64,000 bases of DNA from Psychrosphaera aestuarii (GCF_017948405.1 NZ_CP072844.1:2294001-2358000); one strand, 5' to 3'; positions 25,601-34,165 are shown, counted from the stretch's first letter. Numbers and translations are program-made. The notes: generated by a model not told the origin, from the sequence alone.

Positions 25601-26365
25601 AACCAAGTCAGTTGTTGCCGAAGCTAGCTTACTGGTAATTGTTCCCTCGCCATTAAATAGCGACTCTGCAATACCGGCATTTATTAAGCCGTAACGTAAT
25701 TCTTCTGCATTTTCTTCACTAGCCACATCACTTGCACTATTAACCGAAGTAGGCTCTAGCTCAACGATACTGCCTTGAATACCGAAGGTGTTTGCAACTT
25801 TTGATACATTTTGTTGAACGCTTTCTGCCGTAATTTCAGTGCTACTTTCAACTAAGGCCGTTGCTATATGTGTTAAAGGAGACACGTTTACTTTTGCTGG
25901 AGTGCCTGATTCAACAGAGCTGATTGAGGTTAGCATGAAGTCTGACGCATTTGCGGTTAAGTTAACTTCTTGACCGAATGCGACGCCACCACAACCGCTT
26001 GGCGCATCACATAGCATTGTAGTGGGAGAATTTGCGTCTGATGATACCGACACTTCGACTTTGATTGGTCCGTTGTAGTCCAATACTGTAAAGGTGTAAT
26101 TACCTTGTGCATCAGTAACAATATTGGAATCTTTTAATTCCGCAGCAGTTAATTCTACAGCTGCATTGTCTACGTATTTAAACACCTTAACTACGGCGTT
26201 TGTCATTACGCCTTTGACTGATTTACCCGATATCGCCGTTTCAACAGGTGGTGTAACAACTACCCCACCTGTACCACCGCCATCGGATTCTTTTGAGTCA
26301 CTACCACCACCGCAAGCGGTGAGCGCAGATATTGAAAGTGCGAGAAATAGTTTATTAAACTTCAT
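22637..26365 (-). CDS. Giant surface or periplasmic lipoprotein, 1242 residues, function unknown
   Basis: Start set at the ATG at 26365 (AAGGAA upstream), giving a short signal peptide with a lipobox, LTACGGGS (Cys18). Further in-frame extension upstream would remove this signal. A Gly/Asp/Ser linker (18-40) leads to a carboxypeptidase-regulatory-like beta sandwich (about 45-115; SGKSVKGVMTNAVVKVFKY, DAQGNYTF), then an acidic, helix- and strand-rich body with no fold I can name. Two calcium-binding-like loops are visible: DTDNDGIADMHE (about 745) and DDTNQDGEISLDE (about 970, EF-hand spacing). The protein is very acidic. N-terminal domains of this kind occur in many Alteromonadales lipoproteins. 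It is monocistronic, with a 12-bp perfect palindrome at 26426-26437 upstream. Adhesin, surface-layer or substrate-binding roles are all possible. Confidence 0.75.
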   Translation of the reverse strand: MKFNKLFLALSISALTACGGGSDSKESDGGGTGGVVVTPPVETAISGKSVKGVMTNAVVKVFKYVDNAAVELTAAELKDSNIVTDAQGNYTFTVLDYNGPIKVEVSVSSDANSPTTMLCDAPSGCGGVAFGQEVNLTANASDFMLTSISSVESGTPAKVNVSPLTHIATALVESSTEITAESVQQNVSKVANTFGIQGSIVELEPTSVNSASDVASEENAEELRYGLINAGIAESLFNGEGTITSKLASATTDLVENDGDLLISPDGDDEFEFNLVDIFEGASKTASLVAENIAADSSIENGADAVTGLTQLENNLENESANQVILAGEEGRTQAESEQQTEGDAVAKAKAMVNDVRVFANLFDKNHSSNQGIRSQGEALMTLIDDAEAMVQLEGDNFTLLAQVSEAITMISMEDNGDKTSFDLAEYLDPQTGVTGIVILQPEDFIFSVDAAGNQGERLKLAVELGLDEVGDKIELTLSGTMESNNAKFEIKETSGVYIALDKVVTKAQLENGQSDAEITGGGFKLELAISQKATDAVANPVMFEGKLVADLVMVSVPTLKDHYFDQEQYQSILLADNQLFSPENEQSPIPDSVTFSGVFSSAEGESFSAALTFDVDEVAAFVPSGFTNGTGSLIDGYVISLDVSQDANTLSYTLNPAYFEDSGTSTTVYKNLSENDLRHDNITRSYSRMGYVSDRITEVQHIQHETAQGTNLNEYRKTVLIKVDSDNPYIYVDYKVARELDTDNDGIADMHETVSKGLYEQELYEGEFSVEAFIDSDGNITVLPEKAYESYDSVNGQFIGLFDDYVNLNLYIQDPVVSALDWFQTSFELKTDNKVYDLWDTNLGIVMSVEADLRAVKAGAENQLVGGILVQPILKDAMTLSINDADTEFSISVDGGPQWHVSSVENQDGYLLQYNSELISKHFSQTHSLNAFSVGSDENSNAYTLFRELFHEYSDGYVYREASILLLDADDTNQDGEISLDEWHGSIMYGSYVDESGQLRDELGEVVNSGYTISPSYEDLNFKQQYGVSLFDFVNESNSASSVLVKLHEYNRSEYYNYLNPFQWSNVDGIGQIGKFELLEEMSTSDVFLPGATNSFDVYVIEPENDQGLESEDNYLDIAASLSVGVVLQDYEIALMLSGARTGFDDGKFSLDVAYKTPESESQRSFKVMVESLDSNSIVATNSEAVVLRMNGEEVDADDDTDVVIGEIRVGAQAELAAEVIQRGSAVFIKYKDEAGTIETL

Positions 26366-26425
26366 GCAACGTTCCTTGTTATTTAAGGTGAATACTGCAA
26401 TGTGATTTACCGAAAAGTAGAGTTT

Positions 26426-26437
26426 ACACTGCAGTGT
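26426..26437. promoter_or_regulatory. Perfect palindrome upstream of the giant lipoprotein gene
   Basis: ACACTGCAGTGT is a perfect 12-bp palindrome about 60 nt before the start codon at 26365. It has the size and place of a dimeric repressor or activator site. No known regulator consensus is recognised. Confidence 0.4.
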
Positions 26438-26565
26438 TAGATCAATTTTTGAACAACAAGTATCCGTCAAGCTAGTTATTTTTGCAATGCAACGGCTAAA
26501 ATTCACCCCGCCTTAAAAAAAAAAAGAACTTATAACTAATTTATCGTAATTTTTAGCAGCGAATT

Positions 26566-26742
26566 CTACTTTTTGTTGACTAATTCGGTAATCTCAGCCC
26601 ATATAGCTTCTGCTTCGGCCGATAGCATTGCGTAGCTTTTTATATCTCCACGTCTTTGTGCATGCATGGCTTCCTCTAATTTCATATCGTAGAGTTTACG
26701 CTTCTTTTTTACTGGGTCGAACCAACCCGAGAATAATCCCAT
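26566..26742 (-). CDS. Small DUF6435-type protein, 58 residues
   Basis: A short gene between the giant lipoprotein and the CBS protein. The product begins MGLFSGWFDPVKKKRKLYDM, continues with a helix containing EEAMHAQRRGDIKSYAMLS and AEAEAIWAEI, and ends LVNKK. This is the pattern of the DUF6435 family, small cytoplasmic proteins of marine gammaproteobacteria that start MGLFSxxFxDPxKK and are about 55-60 residues. The ATG at 26742 follows AAAGG at a proper distance. The protein is predicted to be two amphipathic helices. Function unknown. Its upstream region carries four tandem copies of AATATG (26771-26794). Confidence 0.75.
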   Translation of the reverse strand: MGLFSGWFDPVKKKRKLYDMKLEEAMHAQRRGDIKSYAMLSAEAEAIWAEITELVNKK

Positions 26743-26770
26743 TTTAATGACCTTTTAATATTTAATTACA

Positions 26771-26794
26771 AATATGAATATGAATATGAATATG
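26771..26794. repeat. Hexanucleotide tandem repeat (AATATG)4
   Basis: Four exact copies of AATATG in a row, 29-52 nt upstream of the DUF6435 start codon. Length changes by slipped-strand mispairing would alter promoter spacing. Confidence 0.9.
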
Positions 26795-26839
26795 ACTCGT
26801 TAATTCTGATATACGTTCGCTTTGCCAGTTAAGATTGAT

Positions 26840-27253
26840 TTAGGTTTTATATTTACTTCTGATTGCTTTGATTATATCCCGCCACGTTACTATCCCTAAT
26901 GGCGCCCAATTGTCATCAACAATGGGAATACAAGATATTTTATTCTCATCAAATATTTCGACGACGCGTTTTACACGGTCTGTGGGTTTTAGACAAATTG
27001 GCTGGCGAGTCATTATTTGGTGAATTCGCTTATTTAGTGTAGCTATGTCTTGTTGCTTCTCTGATCCAGTTCCAATATTCGGGCTTAATGCCTTTAGAAC
27101 GTCTCTATCAGATACTACACCTAACAGTTTGTGATCCTCGACAACGAGTAAATGATGAAAATGCGTTTGAGCAAAGATTTCATTTGCTACCGCGATAGAG
27201 TCATCCAGCTCCACTGTGACAACCGGTGTTGTCATTATATCTTGTACTATCAT
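26840..27253 (-). CDS. CBS-domain pair protein
   Basis: 137 residues forming two CBS domains (about 1-60 and 75-135) and nothing else: MIVQDIMTTPVVTVELDDS, HHLLVVEDHKLLGVVSDRDVLKAL, then IMTRQPICLKPTDRVKRVVEIF and IPIVDDNWAPLGIVTWRDI. Stand-alone CBS pairs bind adenine nucleotides or S-adenosylmethionine and act as energy sensors or regulators of partner proteins. I start it at the ATG at 27253, where the family normally begins at M-x-V/I-x-DIM; an in-frame TTG farther upstream would add 31 residues of unrelated sequence. It is divergent from katG. No partner enzyme is evident. Confidence 0.85.
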   Translation of the reverse strand: MIVQDIMTTPVVTVELDDSIAVANEIFAQTHFHHLLVVEDHKLLGVVSDRDVLKALSPNIGTGSEKQQDIATLNKRIHQIMTRQPICLKPTDRVKRVVEIFDENKISCIPIVDDNWAPLGIVTWRDIIKAIRSKYKT

Positions 27254-27368
27254 CTTAGGTATCTCGCTAGTTAGTTGAAGTTCAATTAAATTTTCCGTTG
27301 TTATCCTATTTTTTAGAACATCATCTTCAAATAACCTTAATATCAAACTTGCAACTTCGCGACTATAG

Positions 27369-29669
<2,301 letters not shown>

Positions 29670-29712
29670 ATTTTGCATTAGCTTTATCCAGATATAAGCC
29701 GACCATTATAAT

Positions 29713-29767
29713 GGCTCTGTTTCCGATTGCTCTGACACATAATGAGTGAAAGAAATAGAGCCTTTTT
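29713..29767 (+). terminator. Terminator after katG
   Basis: GGCTCTGTTTC (29713-29723) pairs with GAAATAGAGCC (29752-29762) and is followed by TTTTT. The loop is 28 nt, longer than usual. Confidence 0.65.
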
Positions 29768-29780
29768 ATTGCTAAAGTGA

Positions 29781-30068
29781 CTATTTTAAACGTCCCCTGG
29801 CGCCCCTAGCTTCATTTTTCTCGATTTTAGCTAGTAAGGTTTTCTCCAAGTCAATCCCCTGCCAATGCGCTAAATCCATTACTCGAAGCACAATGTCCGC
29901 AAGCTCTTCGGCAAACTCAGCGGTGGGCTTTTCGTTTCGACATTCATTCACTGCCTCACCCACTTCCGATGCGATTAAAGCTAGTGCTTCCAACACCGAT
30001 TTATCTTTATGCCAGCCCATGCTCTCGACCCAGTCATAATTTCGTTTTGCCATATCATTTATTTTCAA
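29781..30068 (-). CDS. MazG-like nucleotide pyrophosphohydrolase
   Basis: A small all-helical NTP pyrophosphohydrolase of the MazG-like superfamily, about 95 residues. The metal-binding pattern is present: EVGEAVNE followed by EEFAEELADIVLRVMD-type helix (ALIASEVGEAVNE ... FAEELADIVLRVMD), which binds Mg2+ and hydrolyses nucleoside triphosphates to monophosphate and PPi. I place the start at the TTG at 30068, which has GGAG six bases upstream; a TTG at 30080 and an ATG at 30053 are alternatives. Such enzymes clean up aberrant nucleotides or lower dNTP/ppGpp pools. It is a single gene, convergent with katG and divergent from ybiT. Confidence 0.8.
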   Translation of the reverse strand: MKINDMAKRNYDWVESMGWHKDKSVLEALALIASEVGEAVNECRNEKPTAEFAEELADIVLRVMDLAHWQGIDLEKTLLAKIEKNEARGARGRLK

Positions 30069-30188
30069 TAGGTACTCCAATCATTTGGTTTAGTTAGTAA
30101 TTATGTATTGAATAACACATCATTTGATAAACCCAATATATAACCATGCCCATCGTGACAATACTAAAACACATTTGCTCTAGTTCCT

Positions 30189-30254
30189 AACCTACAAAAT
30201 TAGTCAAATAATAGTCAATGTTATGTAGGTTGATAAGTGGATTTCCTGTATAAT
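30189..30254 (+). promoter_or_regulatory. Promoter region of ybiT with an 8-bp inverted repeat
   Basis: A consensus -10 box, TATAAT, lies at 30249-30254, followed by a GC-rich stretch. The best -35 (TTGATA, 30230-30235) is only 13 nt away, so the -35 is uncertain. An inverted repeat, AACCTACA (30189-30196) and TGTAGGTT (30224-30231), flanks an AT-rich core immediately upstream and could be an operator. Confidence 0.5.
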
Positions 30255-30308
30255 GCGCCGCCTTAAATGCCGTACGCAATAAATTTTCAAGTAAATAGGA
30301 ATACCTTT

Positions 30309-31913
30309 TTGATCACTACCTCCAACATCACAATGCAATTTGGCGCAGAGCCGTTGTTTGAAAACATCTCAGCTAAATTTGGCAATGGTAACCGCTACGG
30401 TTTAATTGGTGCGAATGGTTGTGGAAAATCGACGTTCATGAAAATACTGACTGGGGAATTAACACCGAGTTCCGGCAATGTGTCTATTAGTCCCGGAAAT
30501 AAAGTCGGTACGTTAAGTCAAAACCAGTTTGCGTTTGAAGAATACAGCGTTATCGATACAGTGATCATGGGTGACGTTGCTTTATGGAAAGTAAAACAAG
30601 AGCGTGATGCTATTTATGCGAAGCCCGAGATGAGCGATGCCGATGGCATGCGCGTTGGCGACTTAGAAAGCCAATTTGCTGAAATGGATGGTTATAGCGC
30701 CGAAAGTCGTGCTGGCGAAATATTACTAGAAGCTGGCATAGAAGAGTCATTTCACTACGGCTTGATGGAACAAGTTGCTCCGGGTTGGAAACTACGTGTT
30801 TTGCTTGCGCAGGCTTTGTTTGCTAACCCTGATATTTTATTGCTTGATGAACCAACCAACAACTTGGATATCCATACCATCAGCTGGTTGGAAACTGAGC
30901 TAAATAAACGAAAGTGCACTATGATTATCATTTCTCATGATAGGCACTTTTTAAATGCCGTTTGTACTCACATGGCCGATATAGACTATGGTGAATTACG
31001 TATTTATCCTGGTAACTACGAGTACTTTTTAGCGCAGTCAGCATTGTTACGTGAGCAGCTTTTAGCCGGTAACGCAAAAAAAGCGGCAGAAATAGATGAA
31101 TTACAAGACTTTGTAAATCGTTTTGGCGCAAACGCATCAAAAGCCAAACAGGCTAGTTCTCGTGCGAAAAAAATGGAAAAGATTAAGTTAGACGATGTTA
31201 AAGCTTCTAGCCGTATTTCGCCTAATTTGAAGTTTCAATCGGGTAAAAAATTGCACCGCCAAGCACTAGAGTTAGAAAACTTAGGCCATGGCTTTGATGG
31301 TGAAGTATTATTCAAAAACGGTAATTTATTGCTTGATGCGGGAACTAAGCTAGCAATTATTGGTGAAAATGGTGTTGGTAAAACTACCTTTTTACGCTGT
31401 TTAATGGGTGAGTTAGCGCATCTCGAAGGTGTGGTGAAATGGTCAGAAAATGCCTCTGTTGGTTATTGCCCGCAGGATAGTGGCCACTTTTTCCAAAACG
31501 ATTTATCGTTAATGGACTGGATGTCTCAATGGCGTAGGCCTTGTCACAATGACTTAATGGTTCGTGCCATGTTGGGTCGCCTTTTATTTACTGAAGATGA
31601 CGCCAACAAAAAAGCCAAAAACTGTTCTGGTGGTGAGAAGAATAGATTGTTGTTTGGCATGTTAATGATGCAAGACATTAATGTCTTAATTATGGACGAG
31701 CCAACCAACCACATGGATATTGAAGCCATAGATGCCTTAAACAATGCGCTTAAAGAATTTGAAGGCACGTTGATTTTTGTTAGTCACGACAGAGAGTTCG
31801 TTTCTTCCTTGGCCAATCGCATCATTGATATAAAAGACCAAGAAATAATAAACTTTGATGGCACATTGGATGAATATCTTGTGAGCCAAGTTGGCGAAAA
31901 GAAAGTGGCTTAA
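30309..31913 (+). CDS. ybiT: ABC-F family ATPase YbiT
   Basis: A cytoplasmic, ribosome-associated ATPase with two ABC cassettes and no membrane domain. I start at the TTG at 30309, which has AGGA at 30297-30300 and gives [20 protein letters not shown], aligning with the MLVSSNVTMQFG start of E. coli YbiT; an upstream ATG at 30267 lies just after the -10 box and is unlikely. Cassette 1 (about 1-240): Walker [31 protein letters not shown]. An interdomain linker with Lys-rich helices (about 240-300). Cassette 2 (about 315-525): [42 protein letters not shown] proteins act on stalled or initiating ribosomes. 534 residues is normal. Monocistronic. Confidence 0.95.
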   Translation: MITTSNITMQFGAEPLFENISAKFGNGNRYGLIGANGCGKSTFMKILTGELTPSSGNVSISPGNKVGTLSQNQFAFEEYSVIDTVIMGDVALWKVKQERDAIYAKPEMSDADGMRVGDLESQFAEMDGYSAESRAGEILLEAGIEESFHYGLMEQVAPGWKLRVLLAQALFANPDILLLDEPTNNLDIHTISWLETELNKRKCTMIIISHDRHFLNAVCTHMADIDYGELRIYPGNYEYFLAQSALLREQLLAGNAKKAAEIDELQDFVNRFGANASKAKQASSRAKKMEKIKLDDVKASSRISPNLKFQSGKKLHRQALELENLGHGFDGEVLFKNGNLLLDAGTKLAIIGENGVGKTTFLRCLMGELAHLEGVVKWSENASVGYCPQDSGHFFQNDLSLMDWMSQWRRPCHNDLMVRAMLGRLLFTEDDANKKAKNCSGGEKNRLLFGMLMMQDINVLIMDEPTNHMDIEAIDALNNALKEFEGTLIFVSHDREFVSSLANRIIDIKDQEIINFDGTLDEYLVSQVGEKKVA

Positions 31914-31950
31914 TAAACCTAAACCTTTAATTTTATAACCCGACCTGCGG

Positions 31951-31979
31951 TTAACATTAATTTGGATTTATCCTAAAAT
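31951..31979 (+). promoter_or_regulatory. Promoter of the VF530-type gene
   Basis: TTAACA (31951-31956), 17-nt spacer, TAAAAT (31974-31979). The transcript would start near 31986, right at a hairpin followed by five T. Confidence 0.55.
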
Positions 31980-31986
31980 ATAGCAG

Positions 31987-32016
31987 CGCTTTTATTAAGT
32001 TGATAGAAGCGTTTTT
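31987..32016 (+). terminator. Hairpin with T run between ybiT and the VF530-type gene
   Basis: CGCTTTTAT pairs with ATAGAAGCG (nine pairs, one G-T) across a 7-nt loop and is followed by TTTTT. It can terminate ybiT transcription, but it also sits at the very start of the predicted mRNA of the next gene, 15 nt before its ATG. Confidence 0.7.
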
Positions 32017-32030
32017 AGATAGAGAATGAT

Positions 32031-32450
32031 ATGAGTACTGAAGAAATATACCGAAATAACCCTCTGCATGGCACTAGTTTAGAACAAGTAGTTACCGAAC
32101 TTGTTGAGCATTATGGCTTTGAGATTTTGCACGCTTATTTAAATATTGGCTGTTTTAAAAATAAACCAAGTATCGCGTCGAGTGTTAAGTTTTTAAAAAA
32201 TACAACATGGGCTCGTGAAAAAGTTGAAGCTTTTTATATGTATAAATTGAAAAATCTACCAAAACCAGATGATCAAGAATATGACAAACCACCGCGTGAT
32301 CGAATTGTCCCGCTCACTGATAAGCCAAGGGCACCACGTGAATTAAGCCTTGATGACGCTGCGCGTGTAAAATACAACAAGCAAAAAGCAAATGCAGCAA
32401 GGGCGATTAGACAAAAGCGCTCAACCGACTATAACCCTTGGGGTGTGTAA
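32031..32450 (+). CDS. VF530-family (DUF2132) DNA-binding protein with basic C-terminal extension
   Basis: 139 residues. The N-terminal ~70 match the VF530/DUF2132 family, a small helical DNA-binding fold: [56 protein letters not shown]. The rest (about 75-139) is a Pro- and Lys/Arg-rich tail ([39 protein letters not shown]) that should bind nucleic acid nonspecifically; most family members end at about 75-90 residues, so the tail is extra. The family name comes from a Vibrio fischeri structure; a cellular role is not established. It has its own predicted promoter at 31951-31979. Confidence 0.85.
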   Translation: MSTEEIYRNNPLHGTSLEQVVTELVEHYGFEILHAYLNIGCFKNKPSIASSVKFLKNTTWAREKVEAFYMYKLKNLPKPDDQEYDKPPRDRIVPLTDKPRAPRELSLDDAARVKYNKQKANAARAIRQKRSTDYNPWGV

Positions 32451-32456
32451 TCCTAC

Positions 32457-32480
32457 AAGCTCCTTCAGGTTGCTTTTTTT
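32457..32480 (+). terminator. Weak terminator after the VF530-type gene
   Basis: AAGC(T)CC / GG(TT)GCTT imperfect hairpin followed by seven or more T. The T run is good, the stem poor. Confidence 0.5.
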
Positions 32481-32522
32481 AAACTTGAAATGTAATTAAA
32501 TGGGGCTTTACAAAATGAATAC

Positions 32523-32705
32523 TTGCTATCGATAGAATAGCTGTTATTCTCTTTGTTATCGGGTTTACAGAAAACCCTGTTTATTTGTTCGTACCACGTT
32601 GTTTTAGTATTAAAATCTTCGCGTTATCCTCAAGTTAAATATATGTTTTCTTCCTGTGTAATGCCTATTTGAGGCGCATTTTTTAAAATTTTTAGGATAT
32701 CTATT
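32523..32705 (+). promoter_or_regulatory. Promoter and long 5' leader of the cold-shock gene
   Basis: A plausible promoter is TTGCTA (32523-32528), 16-nt spacer, TATTCT (32545-32550). This would give an untranslated leader of roughly 150 nt, a length typical of cspA-family mRNAs in which the leader folds differently in the cold. Translation is preceded by TAGGAT at 32694-32699. The exact start point is uncertain. Confidence 0.5.
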
Positions 32706-32912
32706 ATGTCTACTACTACTGGTACAGTTAAATGGTTTAATGAAGCAAAAGGCTTTGGTTTTATCGAACAAGAGTCTGGTCCTGACGTGTTTGCTCACTT
32801 CAGCGCTATTGCTAGCGATGGCTTCAAAACTTTGGCTGAAGGCCAACGTGTTGAAATCACTGTTTCTCAAGGCCCTAAAGGCCCGCAAGCTGACAAGATC
32901 GTTTGCATCTAA
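32706..32912 (+). CDS. Cold-shock protein (CspA family)
   Basis: A 68-residue single cold-shock domain that binds single-stranded RNA and DNA and melts mRNA secondary structure. RNP1 is [17 protein letters not shown] (about 6-22) and RNP2 is DVFAHFSAI (about 27-35), both complete. Length is standard. The GC content looks higher than the surrounding sequence because highly expressed codons are used. A long leader and its own terminator make it a single-gene unit. Which CspA paralogue (CspA/C/D/E) it is cannot be decided. Confidence 0.95.
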   Translation: MSTTTGTVKWFNEAKGFGFIEQESGPDVFAHFSAIASDGFKTLAEGQRVEITVSQGPKGPQADKIVCI

Positions 32913-32946
32913 TCAGCCTTGTAATTAGTACGTTTTAACGTATTAC

Positions 32947-32982
32947 AATCCCATTCATAGGTTACTGTGAGTGGGATTTTTT
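32947..32982 (+). terminator. Terminator after the cold-shock gene
   Basis: AATCCCA(T)TCA pairs with TGA(G)TGGGATT and is followed by TTTT(T). Well-formed intrinsic terminator. Confidence 0.85.
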
Positions 32983-33004
32983 ATATCTGCCTCATAAGAA
33001 TTCG

Positions 33005-33080
33005 ACCTGCATCTATAGCAACCTACCTACACCTTAAGTAACCTGCCTTCACCTTAAGTAACCTGCGTGTACCCTATTCA
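33005..33080. repeat. Imperfect 20-bp tandem repeats between the cold-shock and pilin genes
   Basis: Units of 20 bp begin at 33021, 33041 and 33061 (ACCTACCTACACCTTAAGTA, ACCTGCCTTCACCTTAAGTA, then a diverged third unit), with a shorter related unit at 33005. No spacers, so not CRISPR. Possibly a regulatory array or a minisatellite. Confidence 0.75.
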
Positions 33081-33201
33081 AATCAGCTAGGTGTCCTCGG
33101 AATTACCGCTTCCCGCTAATCAAAATCTAAGTATTGATTTTAAGTTGGTTTAATTACTGATAACCTATTAAAAAATTTCATTTAAGGTAGTAGGGAAAGC
33201 A

Positions 33202-33726
33202 GTGAATAGAACGAACAAACAACATGGTTTTACATTAATAGAACTTATTATCGTCATTGTTATTTTGGGGATTCTGGCTGTTACCGCCGCACCAAAGTTT
33301 TTGAACCTGACAGGTGACACCCATAAGGCAACATTAAATAGTATGGTTGGCACGCTGAAATCGGCATCTGATTTAGTGTATTCAAAGTCAATCATTCAAG
33401 GTGTAAACAAGTTAGAAACTGGCTCAGTTGACATTGATGGCGATGGAACGGGCGATATAAATACTGAGTATGGCTATCCAAGTGATGACCGTGCTACAGG
33501 TATTACACTGGCGATGAGCGATGATTTTGCAACTGAGTGGGCTTGGTCAACGCGAAATGGCCCACAACGTGTAGTACTAACTTCTGCTAAATTATCTCAA
33601 AGTGGTGCAGGCCAAAAAATTAACAATGTACCAATTACTACTGGTGATTGTTTCATTACTTATATTGCACCAACAGCCGTTGATACTAAGCCGACAATCA
33701 CTGCGACCTTAACGGGTTGCAATTAA
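33202..33726 (+). CDS. MSHA-like type IV pilin / pseudopilin
   Basis: 174 residues starting with a short prepilin leader (MNRTNKQHG) cut by prepilin peptidase before the Phe of FTLIELIIVIVILGILAVTA, which is the conserved N-terminal helix with the Glu at +5 of the mature protein. The globular part has a C-terminal pair of cysteines (GDCFITY ... TLTGCN) forming the D-region disulfide loop, as in MshA/MshB-type pilins, and a calcium-loop-like DIDGDGTGD (about 75-83). It is a lone gene away from any assembly cluster. Its stop codon lies only a few bases before the tRNA-Ser repeat remnant on the other strand. It may be an accessory or minor pilin; 'MSHA-like' is by resemblance. Confidence 0.85.
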   Translation: MNRTNKQHGFTLIELIIVIVILGILAVTAAPKFLNLTGDTHKATLNSMVGTLKSASDLVYSKSIIQGVNKLETGSVDIDGDGTGDINTEYGYPSDDRATGITLAMSDDFATEWAWSTRNGPQRVVLTSAKLSQSGAGQKINNVPITTGDCFITYIAPTAVDTKPTITATLTGCN

Positions 33727-33770
33727 GCCGTCGAACCTCTACTAGGGTTCTCATCCCTATCCCCTTGCAA

Positions 33771-33797
33771 TAAAAAACCAGCCACTTGGGCTGGTTT
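33771..33797 (-). terminator. Second copy of the tRNA-Ser terminator
   Basis: AAACCAGCC / GGCTGGTTT stem followed on the minus strand by a T run. A near-identical copy of the terminator at 33963-33989, 192 nt away. Confidence 0.75.
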
Positions 33798-33962
33798 CCG
33801 ATCTTGTAATAAGATGAATGCTGGCGGAGAGTGAGGGATTATAAAAGTCTCCTGCCTTTTACCCTTCGGGCCAGCTAAAGCTGTTCTAAATTGTTCCTGA
33901 CATTCTTTGTGGAAGAGAGGTGTCGAACCTCTACTCGGGTTCTCATCCCAATCTCGAGGCAT

Positions 33963-33989
33963 TAAAAAACCAGCCACTTAGGCTGGTTT
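33963..33989 (-). terminator. Terminator of tRNA-Ser
   Basis: AAACCAGCC / GGCTGGTTT hairpin plus T run, 10 nt after the encoded CCA of tRNA-Ser. Confidence 0.85.
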
Positions 33990-33999
33990 CTTTTAATGA

Positions 34000-34089
34000 T
34001 GGCGGAGAGAGAGGGATTCGAACCCTCGTTAGGTTTTACCCTAAACACACTTTCCAGGCGTGCGCCTTCAGCCACTCAGCCACCTCTCC
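34000..34089 (-). tRNA. tRNA-Ser (GGA anticodon)
   Basis: 90-nt class II tRNA with the long variable arm of tRNA-Ser. On the minus strand it begins GGAGAGGTGGCTGAG, has the anticodon loop CCTGGAAAG with anticodon GGA, the T-arm GAGGGTTCGAATCCCTC and an acceptor stem closed by TCTCTCC (one G-T pair). The discriminator G and CCA are encoded. It reads UCC and UCU codons. Confidence 0.97.
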
Positions 34090-34136
34090 GCAGGTTGATT
34101 GTTCGCAGACAATCTTGCTTTCTAAAAAGCTCGGCT

Positions 34137-34165
34137 AGTCTATTCATTTTAATGAAGTAAGGCAA
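34137..34165 (-). promoter_or_regulatory. Promoter of tRNA-Ser
   Basis: On the minus strand: TTGCCT, 17-nt spacer, TAGACT, then AGCCGAGC, a GC-rich discriminator typical of stringently controlled stable RNAs. It lies about 50 nt before the mature tRNA. Confidence 0.65.

Larger units (their letters stand above)
33730..34018 (-). repeat. Direct repeats behind tRNA-Ser: 178-bp unit beginning with the tRNA 3' end
   Basis: Read on the minus strand, the last 19 nt of tRNA-Ser (34018-34000) reappear with one mismatch at 33840-33822, exactly 178 nt later. Each copy is followed by the same terminator stem (AAACCAGCC / GGCTGGTTT) and then by a shared block around GAGAACCC, AGTAGAGGTTCGAC. The second unit is cut off next to the pilin stop codon. 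Within the first unit AGAGG-TTCGACA-CCTCT (33932-33916) has the exact form of a tRNA T-arm. The layout copies the E. coli tyrT locus, where repeats start with the final bases of the tRNA. Confidence 0.85.

Noticed and set aside
33005..33080. CRISPR array
   Set aside because: The 20-bp repeats are contiguous and imperfect, with no spacers and no cas genes.
33723..33977. Minus-strand frame giving a DENPSRGST-type protein
   Set aside because: It lies entirely in the tRNA-Ser repeat. Such products arise by translating tRNA-flank repeats; both DENPSRGST copies come from the repeated block.
33920..34138. Plus-strand frame over tRNA-Ser
   Set aside because: It is antisense to a complete tRNA gene (34000-34089) and has no ribosome site.
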